Shown piece by piece: positions 1 to 5,093 of a DNA stretch of 6,822 nucleotides (the first letter of the stretch is position 1; the number at the start of each line of letters is the position of its first letter). Location: assembly GCA_035370465.1 (NCBI GenBank), contig DAOOVW010000064.1, positions 1 to 6,822 of the forward strand. Reading direction: 5' to 3'. The notes below the pieces were generated by a model. That model did not search any database. It had not been told where the DNA came from and worked only from the letters and a program-made list of their open reading frames with translations. This stretch comes from a bacterium (lineage in GTDB: Bacteria > Ratteibacteria > UBA8468 > B48-G9 > JAFGKM01). Both the position numbers and the translations under genes were made by a program.

Positions 1-117
1 TCCATCCCGACCTTCCCTTTATAAGGGAAGGAGAGATGCTTCCCCCTTTGAAAAAGGGGGATTGAGGGGGATTTATTTCCTTCTCCCCGTTGGGGAGAAG
101 GTGGGGATGAGGGGGGA
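1..117. repeat. GC-rich palindrome cluster, left part of composite repeat module A
   Basis: Three perfect inverted repeats follow one another. Arms 11-19/23-31 (CCTTCCCTT, loop TAT) come first, then arms 41-49/53-61 (TCCCCCTTT, loop GAA), then arms 79-88/92-101 (CCTTCTCCCC, loop GTT). The cluster begins with TCCATCCC at 1-8, a motif that also precedes the palindromes at 3829-3851 and 4063-4083. The DNA is clearly more G/C-rich than the genes. The cluster leads into the repeat core at 138-207. The left end may continue outside the window. No coding signal is seen. It is most likely a REP- or MITE-type intergenic repeat; its function is unknown. Confidence 0.8.
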
Positions 118-137
118 TTTGATACTTTCTCCTCTTT

Positions 138-207
138 AACAAACCGACTGAAGTTGCTTACCTTGTGCCTCAGAGTTGGTGCGTTATCGTCTTCCAGATA
201 GCACAAC
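138..207 (+). repeat. 70-bp repeat core, copy A
   Basis: This segment runs from AACAAACCGACTGAAG to GATAGCACAAC. It matches copy C (4102-4171) at 63 of 70 positions with no gaps, counted by hand, and matches the truncated copy B (3999-4044) over its first part. The 3' half can fold: GTTGGTGC (175-182) pairs with GCACAAC (201-207) with one bulged G, and TATC (185-188) pairs with GATA (197-200). The downstream flank (208-225) is also partly conserved with copy C. It is not an rRNA or tRNA that I recognise. A short open frame exists on the minus strand, but the differences between copies are mostly non-synonymous in it, so I treat this as a non-coding repeat. Confidence 0.85.
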
Positions 208-394
208 AGGGCTTAGGGGAGATTTGGGAAATTACAGGAAATCCCTCACATCCTTCTCCCCTCCGCCACTGATACGTTGGCGGGCTATCGCACTAAGACA
301 TTGACGGACATGCTTTTTTAAAGGAAGGGAAAAAAGTTTTCCCCCTCACCCATACCCCTCGGGCGTATGACATACGGGCGAGCCTCTCCCCACT
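208..394. repeat. Degenerate palindromic repeats in gene-free spacer
   Basis: No gene is supported here. Visible palindromes are arms 263-268/278-283 (CCGCCA, 9-nt loop), arms 327-333/337-343 (GGGAAAA, loop AAG) and arms 364-369/371-376 (CGTATG, 1-nt centre). The last lies between two direct copies of GGGCG (361-365 and 376-380). The segment at 314-329 resembles only the right half of the CCTTCC-type palindrome seen at 3829-3851, so it may be a decayed copy. The mixed palindrome types suggest successive insertion of small elements into one another. Confidence 0.55.
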
Positions 395-403
395 GGGGAG
401 AGG
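383..403. repeat. Perfect 9-bp palindrome, CTCTCCCC class
   Basis: Arms 383-391 (CCTCTCCCC) and 395-403 (GGGGAGAGG) flank a 3-nt loop ACT. It belongs to the same class as 79-101 and 3948-3970. Its right arm opens the polypurine tract at 395-453. There is no following T-run on either strand, so it does not look like an intrinsic terminator. Confidence 0.75.
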
Positions 404-453
404 GAAGAAAGAAAAAAAGGGAGAGGAAGAGAAGCAAAAAGAGGGGGGAGGGA
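395..453 (+). other. 59-nt polypurine tract
   Basis: From 395 to 453 the plus strand is purine at every position except C435. It starts inside the right arm of the 383-403 palindrome and ends at the AT-rich stretch ahead of the gene at 600. Long polypurine/polypyrimidine runs can form triplex or R-loop structures. Whether this one does is not known. No conserved regulatory motif is recognised in it or in 454-530. Confidence 0.7.
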
Positions 454-590
454 TATAAAGACATATAAAAACCTTAAAAGACAAAGAAAGGCATTATAAA
501 AGCTATAGCCAATTTTGGCAGAACTGGCGGAGAGGCGAGGGGGTTATTATGAAAGTTATTTGTCAATTTTGGCAATACTTGAAAGCCAAG

Positions 591-595
591 AGGAG
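591..595 (+). promoter_or_regulatory. Ribosome binding site deciding the 600 start
   Basis: AGGAG sits 4 nt before the ATG at 600. The spacing and A-rich spacer match the AGGAGG-AAAA-GTG arrangement of the acetyltransferase gene in this window. An alternative in-frame ATG at 549 has its own GAGGGGG (537-543) 5 nt upstream. The start at 600 is preferred because the protein then begins where family members usually begin. Confidence 0.6.
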
Positions 596-599
596 AAAA

Positions 600-1265
600 A
601 TGGAAATTTTGAATGACTTTCCTTTATCAGTGGATAAAGAACTAATTATGCAAAAACTAAAAATAAAAAAAGGGACAGAAGATGAAAAGAAGTTTGAACA
701 ATTACTAAATGAAGGGATGAAAATAGGGAATCCAAAAGTTGTTTATATAGAAGGTTTTATTGATGAATTGGGAGAAAAGACAGTTAAAATAAATGGTATT
801 ATTTTTGAAAGCAAGTTATTGAGAAAAAATCTCGAAAAAGTTGGCAGGGTTTTTCCTTTTATTGCAACATCAGGAATGGAAATGGAGAATAAAAAATTTG
901 GAAATGATGATTTTTTAGAAAAATATTGGTGGGACATAATAAAAGAGCAATTTTTATTTATTGCAAGAGACCATCTTATTGAATACTTAAAGAAAAATTT
1001 TTCACTTGGTAATGTCTCAATTATGTCACCTGGTAGTGGAGAACTTGGATTATGGAGAATTGAAGAGCAGAAAAAACTCTTTTCCCTTTTTGGTGATACA
1101 GAAAAACTTCTTGGGGTAAAATTAACTGATTCAAATTTAATGATACCAAATAAGTCCGTTTCAGGAATTATTTTTTCAACTGAAAAAAATTTTAATACCT
1201 GTAAGTTATGCAGTAGAAAAAATTGTCCACATAGAAAAGCAGAATTTGAGAAGGTTTTTAAGTAA
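600..1265 (+). CDS. Stand-alone MetH activation-domain-like protein (corrinoid reactivation)
   Basis: This 221-residue protein resembles the C-terminal activation domain of cobalamin-dependent methionine synthase. That domain binds S-adenosylmethionine and supports reductive remethylation of the oxidised corrinoid. Visible family signatures are SPGSGELGLWRIEEQ (143-157), the counterpart of the MetH APGY segment, and LTDSNLMIPNKSVSGIIF (175-192), the counterpart of MetH LTESFAMWPGASVSG. The C-terminal cysteine motif C201-x2-C204-x4-C209-P-H-R resembles that of stand-alone family members and could bind metal or a cluster. The start at 600 gives MEILNDFPLSVDKE, typical of the family N-terminus. 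An in-frame start at 549 would add 17 basic residues. No signal peptide is seen, so it should be cytoplasmic. No corrinoid methyltransferase lies in the window, so the partner is unknown. The gene is convergent with the acetyltransferase downstream. Family assignment is firm; the exact role is inferred. Confidence 0.83.
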   Translation: MEILNDFPLSVDKELIMQKLKIKKGTEDEKKFEQLLNEGMKIGNPKVVYIEGFIDELGEKTVKINGIIFESKLLRKNLEKVGRVFPFIATSGMEMENKKFGNDDFLEKYWWDIIKEQFLFIARDHLIEYLKKNFSLGNVSIMSPGSGELGLWRIEEQKKLFSLFGDTEKLLGVKLTDSNLMIPNKSVSGIIFSTEKNFNTCKLCSRKNCPHRKAEFEKVFK

Positions 1266-1268
1266 ATT

Positions 1269-2384
1269 TTAAATATGGTCTAATGACCATATAAATACAT
1301 TTATTGGTAAAACACTTTTTAAGATATTTAAAATTTCTTTGCTCCCTCCTTTTGGTTTCCAGAAATCAGTCCCAAAAAATAATTTTACCATATCAATTTC
1401 ATTTAAGAAAATTTCGTTTTTCCCTTTCCCATTTTTAATTATAATATCTCCTTTTTCTTTTCTTAAAATTGCTGATTGGTTTTCTGTTGAAAAAGTAATT
1501 TCAAAATTTTCAGGTATTGATAGAAATTTTTTTGAGAAAATTTTTAGTGTTTGGAATAAATCAATAATTTTTATCATACCATCTGGACATATTTGCCAAG
1601 AGGAAGCAGTAGAGAAAATTAAATCAGGAATATATTCAAAATCAGGATAAAAAAGAGAAAAAGAAGAATAACTAAACCTTTCTTCAAGATATTTTAAAAT
1701 TTTTAAAATTAATTCTTCATCTCCACCAAATTCTAAAATCCCTCCCTCTCTTGAAATTGAAACATATGCAAATTTATTTTGGCCTTCAAGATAATAAGTA
1801 GCAGGTAAAAATTTTTTCAGGACTTTTTCAAACATTTCTTCTTCTGTTCTTATCTTTCTGTATGGATGTAAATTATAGGCAGAAATAATTTTGTTTAGAA
1901 TTTTTCTATCTCCTAAAAATCTTTCTGTCTTTTTATCACTTTCTATTTTATTTTTTGCAATGCCTCTTGAAGTAATTGTTATATATACCTTTTTACCAGC
2001 AACTTCATATCCAAAATTTTGATATCTATGTCTATCTCCCCATAAAATAGATAAAGGATAATTTTCTTTTTTCATTTTTTCAAAACACTCATTAAGCAAT
2101 TCACTCATATATCCTTTTCCTCTATGGGAATAAGCAGTTGATACAGAACCAATTCCAGCAAATTTCACTTCAATTCCTTCAAATACCATTGGTAAAGGGA
2201 AAACTTTTACAAGAGAAACAATTTGTCCTTCTTCCTTTATGATTAAGGTATTTTCATAATCAAAATTTTCTTCTTCCCATTCATTAGGGTAAGTCAAAGG
2301 GAAGAAATTAAAAAAATGTCCATATGCACTTTCAAGAAATCTCAAAATTTTTTCATAATCACTTTTTTTTGCTATTTCAATCAC
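1269..2384 (-). CDS. Eis-like GNAT family N-acetyltransferase
   Basis: This 371-residue protein is probably an acetyl-CoA-dependent N-acetyltransferase of the Eis-like branch, which joins an N-terminal GNAT domain, a second GNAT-like part and a C-terminal sterol-carrier-like domain. The acetyl-CoA loop is visible as VSTAYSHRGKGYMSELL (81-97), with R88, G89 and G91. It is followed by LWGDRHRYQNFGYEVAG (114-130), the usual motif before the domain end. The C-terminal part has MIKIIDLFQTLK, a MVKLFFG segment and a VFIWSLDHI ending typical of this branch. The start is GTG at 2384-2382, chosen for the AGGAGG (2394-2389) 4 nt upstream. The length fits the family. The substrate is not predictable: Eis itself acetylates aminoglycoside amines, but most relatives are uncharacterised. 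It lies 58 nt downstream of the outer-membrane barrel gene and may be co-transcribed with it. Confidence 0.83.
   Translation of the reverse strand: MIEIAKKSDYEKILRFLESAYGHFFNFFPLTYPNEWEEENFDYENTLIIKEEGQIVSLVKVFPLPMVFEGIEVKFAGIGSVSTAYSHRGKGYMSELLNECFEKMKKENYPLSILWGDRHRYQNFGYEVAGKKVYITITSRGIAKNKIESDKKTERFLGDRKILNKIISAYNLHPYRKIRTEEEMFEKVLKKFLPATYYLEGQNKFAYVSISREGGILEFGGDEELILKILKYLEERFSYSSFSLFYPDFEYIPDLIFSTASSWQICPDGMIKIIDLFQTLKIFSKKFLSIPENFEITFSTENQSAILRKEKGDIIIKNGKGKNEIFLNEIDMVKLFFGTDFWKPKGGSKEILNILKSVLPINVFIWSLDHI
1273..1292. terminator. Palindrome at the convergent gene ends, possible bidirectional terminator
   Basis: ATATGGTC (1273-1280) and GACCATAT (1285-1292) form a perfect 8-bp stem with loop TAAT. 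It lies just past the stop of the plus-strand gene (1265) and covers the last codons of the minus-strand acetyltransferase. No strong T-run follows on either strand. It may separate the convergent transcripts, but termination is unproven. Confidence 0.4.
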
Positions 2385-2388
2385 TTTT

Positions 2389-2394
2389 CCTCCT
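2389..2394 (-). promoter_or_regulatory. Ribosome binding site for the GTG-started acetyltransferase
   Basis: A full AGGAGG on the minus strand stands 4 nt before the GTG at 2384. It supports the unusual start codon. A hairpin (2398-2416) ends 3 nt upstream of it, so accessibility could depend on how the leader RNA folds. Confidence 0.75.
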
Positions 2395-2397
2395 TCT

Positions 2398-2441
2398 GTT
2401 AACTTCGTAAGTTAACAAGTTATTGAAAATCAATAACTTAC
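2398..2441 (-). promoter_or_regulatory. Two adjacent perfect hairpins with an alternative pairing
   Basis: In the gap between the barrel gene stop and the acetyltransferase start, stem 1 pairs 2398-2405 with 2409-2416 (GTTAACTT/AAGTTAAC, loop CGT). Stem 2 pairs 2417-2425 with 2431-2439 (AAGTTATTG/CAATAACTT, loop AAAAT). A third, mutually exclusive stem pairs 2407-2414 (GTAAGTTA) with 2434-2441 (TAACTTAC). On the minus strand stem 2 follows the barrel gene directly and stem 1 abuts the ribosome binding site. It could be a partial terminator, an mRNA-stabilising structure or a translation control element. No U-run is present, so classical termination is doubtful. Confidence 0.5.
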
Positions 2442-2442
2442 A

Positions 2443-3762
2443 TTAAAATTTAAATATCATCTCCCATCTAAAAAATAATGCAGGGTCCTGATTATTAGAT
2501 GAATAAAAATCACCTGGAATAAAATACTCACACCATAGGTGCCCACTTACATTTTTATTAAAATTATGTTCTAAAATTAATTGCTGTAAATGTCCTCTCT
2601 CTTTCCCATCACCAAAAAATGGAGCAGTACCATCTAAATTTTCATTTGCTCTTAAATAATTGTAAGCAATCAAAAGGTCTGTTTTTTCTGAAAGATTAAG
2701 AGTAAGTGCAGTTCTCCATAATTGAGTATTTGTCCAGTAAGCCGGCTCACCTGCTTCAATAGCATAAGCATAAAGATAAAGTTCACTTATCCATGGGAAC
2801 TTTGAAAATAAAGGGTCCCATCCTTCTGTTCCTTTTGTTTTATCATTATCTCCTGACAAATACCCAAAACCAAAATCAAGAGATGGAGAGAATTTTTTAT
2901 CTTTGAAAAATCTTGTTAAATAAACATATCCACCAACTGCATTTCTATTATCATCATCTTCATATTCACCAAATTCATAAGATAGTTCTCCCCTTAATTG
3001 CCACGGGTTAAAAGAATAGACATGTCTTACTCCAATTGTATTAAGTTCTAATTTTGGTATATTTGTTCCATTTTGTGTTGTATATGCATCTTCGCTTTTA
3101 TAAATGTAATATGGTTGAAGTGAAAGTTTTTCAGTTGGTTTAAAATTCCCATAAAGAATAACCCCTTTTTCATCAGAATTAATTAATTTTGTCTCTAAAT
3201 CATTTATTACTGGCAGATATTTGTCTTCATCTCTATTATAAAGAAAAATCAAATCGAGAGAATTGTTTTCATTGAAATGGTATGTTGTTTTTATTGCATT
3301 AAAATAAAGAGTTCTTGAACCGTCTTGAGGAGTGCCATTAATAATTAAAAAACCCTCTCCATAAGGAGGCAAAAAGTCCTGTCTACCAATTCTTAAATCA
3401 ACAGGTAAATTAAAAACATTTTTAACATCAAGATATAAATTATCAATAACAATTTCATTATCTCCTATATAATTTCCTGCCATATTTCTTAATGTCCCTT
3501 TTGAATGTAGATATATGTCTGGTTCTCCTGTTAACCTTGTGTATAAAGATATATTTTCACCAAAATTATATTTCATCCAGAAGGAACTTCTTATTCTAAA
3601 ATAATTGTCATTTTGAAAAACATTACTTTGATTATTAAAATCCCAGGCATTTTTAAGATACTCTTCTCTTAACCTGAAAATTAAACCATAATCAAAATTG
3701 GCCTCACAAAAAACAGCAGTTGTAAAAATAAACATAATAATCAGCCATAATTTATTTTTCAT
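2443..3762 (-). CDS. Alginate-export-family outer-membrane beta-barrel protein
   Basis: This 439-residue protein has an N-terminal signal peptide (MKNKLWLIIMFIFTTAVFCEA, cleavage likely after residue 21) and then a long run of alternating hydrophobic/polar strands. It ends in FRWEMIFKF, and the terminal Phe suits recognition by the outer-membrane barrel assembly machinery. The segment around 124-158, with RIGRQDF, PYGEGFLI, GTPQDGSRT and YFNAIK, is the recognisable signature of the alginate-export domain family (AlgE-like porins). Many relatives have no link to alginate, so the cargo may be any anionic or carbohydrate solute. No alginate biosynthesis genes are visible. AAGGAG at 3773-3768 stands 5 nt before the ATG. 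The acetyltransferase lies downstream on the same strand. Cys19 lies within the signal peptide, but TAVFC is a poor lipobox, so a lipoprotein is unlikely. Family assignment is good; substrate is unknown. Confidence 0.82.
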   Translation of the reverse strand: MKNKLWLIIMFIFTTAVFCEANFDYGLIFRLREEYLKNAWDFNNQSNVFQNDNYFRIRSSFWMKYNFGENISLYTRLTGEPDIYLHSKGTLRNMAGNYIGDNEIVIDNLYLDVKNVFNLPVDLRIGRQDFLPPYGEGFLIINGTPQDGSRTLYFNAIKTTYHFNENNSLDLIFLYNRDEDKYLPVINDLETKLINSDEKGVILYGNFKPTEKLSLQPYYIYKSEDAYTTQNGTNIPKLELNTIGVRHVYSFNPWQLRGELSYEFGEYEDDDNRNAVGGYVYLTRFFKDKKFSPSLDFGFGYLSGDNDKTKGTEGWDPLFSKFPWISELYLYAYAIEAGEPAYWTNTQLWRTALTLNLSEKTDLLIAYNYLRANENLDGTAPFFGDGKERGHLQQLILEHNFNKNVSGHLWCEYFIPGDFYSSNNQDPALFFRWEMIFKF

Positions 3763-3817
3763 TTTTTCTCCTTGTTTTTCTCATTGATTCTTAAAAATTT
3801 ATTGGCATTACTTCTAA

Positions 3818-3907
3818 ATCCATCCCTACCCTTCCTTTAAAAAAGGAAGGGAATTAAGGTGAAAAACTATCTGCTTTTGTCTTATTTCCCCCTTTTAGAA
3901 AGGGGGA
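3818..3907. repeat. Composite repeat: ATCCATCCC start and two perfect palindromes
   Basis: ATCCATCCC (3818-3826) is followed by arms 3829-3838/3842-3851 (CCCTTCCTTT, loop AAA) and arms 3887-3895/3899-3907 (TCCCCCTTT, loop TAG). The order matches the start of module A at positions 1-61, but no core follows directly. Together with 3908-4211 this fills a gene-free stretch of about 450 bases between the barrel gene and the hydrolase. The first ~65 bases of that stretch (3763-3828) are AT-rich and probably hold the barrel gene promoter, but no clear -35/-10 pair stands out. Confidence 0.75.
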
Positions 3908-3914
3908 TTTAGAA

Positions 3915-3970
3915 ATCCATCCACTCAGGCGTAGTTTATCGCTGAGTCTCTCCCCGCTCTGCGGGGAGAG
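3915..3970. repeat. ATCCATCC start, bulged palindrome and CTCTCCCC palindrome (module B)
   Basis: ATCCATCC (3915-3922) is followed by an imperfect palindrome, arms 3923-3928/3942-3947 (ACTCAG/CTGAGT) extended by CG/CG around a bulged G3929. Then comes a perfect palindrome, arms 3948-3957/3961-3970 (CTCTCCCCGC, loop TCT). It leads through a C-rich segment into core copy B. The second palindrome is the same class as 79-101 and 383-403. Confidence 0.75.
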
Positions 3971-3998
3971 GGAAATCCCCCCAATTCCCCCCTTTTGT

Positions 3999-4044
3999 AA
4001 ACCGACTAAAGTTGCTTACCTTGTTTCTAAGAGTTGGTGCGTTA
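3999..4044 (+). repeat. Repeat core, copy B (3' truncated, 46 bp)
   Basis: AAACCGACTAAAGTTGCTTA through GGTGCGTTA matches copy C at 42 of 46 aligned positions, counted by hand. Similarity stops at 4044, inside the hairpin-forming half of the core, so the 3' arm is lost. The next module starts with ATCCATCCC 8 bases later. This looks like a copy interrupted or replaced by a neighbouring insertion. Confidence 0.8.
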
Positions 4045-4051
4045 AATAGAA

Positions 4052-4083
4052 ATCCATCCCGGCCTTCCTTTAATAAAGGAAGG
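4052..4083. repeat. ATCCATCCC start and CCTTCC-class palindrome (module C)
   Basis: ATCCATCCC (4052-4060) is followed by a perfect palindrome, arms 4063-4071/4075-4083 (CCTTCCTTT, loop AAT). It directly precedes core copy C and is the most compact of the three modules, so it may approximate the minimal unit. It lies downstream of the hydrolase gene on the minus strand, but there is no U-run to suggest termination. Confidence 0.75.
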
Positions 4084-4092
4084 AGTAACACT

Positions 4093-4187
4093 CTCCCCTT
4101 TAACAAACCGATTAAAGTTGCTTACCTTGCTTCTCAGAGTTGGTGCGTCATCGTCTCCCAGATAGCACAACGGGAGTTAGAGGGGAT
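4093..4187 (+). repeat. Repeat copy C: 70-bp core with imperfect terminal inverted repeats
   Basis: The core at 4102-4171 matches copy A at 63/70. It is bounded by CTCCCCTTTAAC (4093-4104) and GTTAGAGGGGAT (4176-4187), which are inverted repeats of each other at 10 of 12 positions. This gives a 95-bp unit with MITE-like architecture. In copy A the right end is more diverged, so the inverted termini are clear only here. No target-site duplication is evident. It lies 24 bases beyond the hydrolase stop codon. Confidence 0.7.
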
Positions 4188-4211
4188 TTTAATTTTTCAT
4201 CTTTCTTTCAT

Positions 4212-5093
4212 CTATTTTTTTGACACTACCTTCTCATTTAAGTATTTACAAAAAAATTCTTTTACCTTATCTCTATATTCTTGATTATATCTTGCGTCAA
4301 AATCAACATGACTTCCTTCTAAAACAAATAATTCCTTTTCCCCCTTTATTTTATTATATAATATTTCAGCATGAGAAAAAGGGACAAAATCATCTTCTCT
4401 TGAATGAATAATTAAAACAGGACATTTGACTTTATCAATATAATTTTCCGGGCTATTTTCCATAAAGTCATCTTTTAAAATAATTTTACCAAGTAAATTT
4501 GAAAGATAAGAGAAAGCATATTTTAAAGGACCAAATTTTTTATAGTAATGAGTTATCATTTCAGGAAAATTTGCAAAAGCGGAGTCAGAAACAAGACATT
4601 TTATTTCCTGATATTTTGAGGCAGATATAATTCCAACAGAAGCACCTAAGGAATATCCCCAGACACCAATTTTTAAATTTTTTGTTCTTTTATCATTTTT
4701 TAAAAAGTCAATTGCTGCTTTTACATCAAGATATTCTTTTAATCCAAAATAAACAACCTTTCCTTTACTTTCACCGTGTGCTCTAAAATCAAAAAGTAAA
4801 AGTGAAAAATCAGGATAGAGATATGAAACAACAGGTAAAATATCTGATTTACTTGATGGATAACCATGAAGACAAATTATAACTGATTTACTTTTTGGTG
4901 AATGAATTAACCATCCAGTTAATTTTTTCCCATCATCTGTTTGAAAATTTACTTTTTCATATGGGATTCCCAAATCAGAAGGGATGAGATATCTTGGTGC
5001 TCTCGCTGGCATAATTGCTCGCCAGCCAAAAATAATTGTTAAAACAAAGATAATTATTACTGCATCTATTAAAATTCTAATTAACATTCTCAT
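4212..5093 (-). CDS. Membrane-anchored alpha/beta hydrolase (serine hydrolase)
   Basis: This 293-residue protein has one hydrophobic N-terminal helix (about 5-24), probably an uncleaved inner-membrane anchor, followed by an alpha/beta hydrolase fold. Visible elements are the oxyanion-loop motif CLHGYPSSKSD (74-84), DFRAHGES (102-109) and the nucleophile elbow GYSLG (146-150) with Ser148. The acid is probably Asp234 in HSREDDFVP, and His262 in EGSHVDF completes the triad. The pattern is that of YqkD/BAAT-like or abhydrolase_1 serine hydrolases, which act as esterases, lipases or peptidases. The substrate is unknown. The ATG at 5093 overlaps the end of the DUF4416 gene by 17 nt, with another in-frame ATG at 5087. 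Neither has a clear ribosome binding site, so translation is probably coupled to the upstream gene. All catalytic residues are present. Confidence 0.88.
   Translation of the reverse strand: MRMLIRILIDAVIIIFVLTIIFGWRAIMPARAPRYLIPSDLGIPYEKVNFQTDDGKKLTGWLIHSPKSKSVIICLHGYPSSKSDILPVVSYLYPDFSLLLFDFRAHGESKGKVVYFGLKEYLDVKAAIDFLKNDKRTKNLKIGVWGYSLGASVGIISASKYQEIKCLVSDSAFANFPEMITHYYKKFGPLKYAFSYLSNLLGKIILKDDFMENSPENYIDKVKCPVLIIHSREDDFVPFSHAEILYNKIKGEKELFVLEGSHVDFDARYNQEYRDKVKEFFCKYLNEKVVSKK

Noticed and set aside
138..207. Conserved minus-strand peptide APTLRxKVSNFxRF in all three core copies
   Set aside because: The frame is open in each copy, but no start codon with a ribosome binding site exists. Five of the seven base differences between copies A and C fall in codons that change the amino acid, so there is no sign of protein-level selection.
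293..484. 63-residue minus-strand open frame over the palindromes and polypurine tract
   Set aside because: It reads through repeats (PSGER, MSYARG-type segments) and a homopurine run, giving low-complexity Phe/Ser/Pro sequence with no ribosome binding site or domain. It is a by-product of repeat DNA.
481..599. Cobalamin or SAM-type riboswitch ahead of the activation-domain gene
   Set aside because: Only a tiny GCC-AATTTT-GGC stem (508-519) and a direct repeat are seen. No B12 box or other recognised aptamer core is present.
743..937. 64-residue minus-strand open frame opposite the activation-domain gene
   Set aside because: It is antisense to a gene with clear family motifs and has no initiation signal or domain.
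1339..1650. 103-residue plus-strand open frame opposite the acetyltransferase gene
   Set aside because: It is antisense to a well-supported gene, has Phe/Ser/Ile-rich shadow composition and no initiation signal.
3818..4190. CRISPR-like array from the repeated cores and palindromes
   Set aside because: Core copies are few, long, diverged by about 10 percent, unevenly spaced and separated by other repeats, not unique spacers. There are no cas genes.
4012..4284. 90-residue plus-strand open frame spanning core copies B and C
   Set aside because: It begins inside a truncated repeat, crosses a palindrome and a second core in another frame, and overlaps the hydrolase gene end. It has no ribosome binding site or family resemblance.
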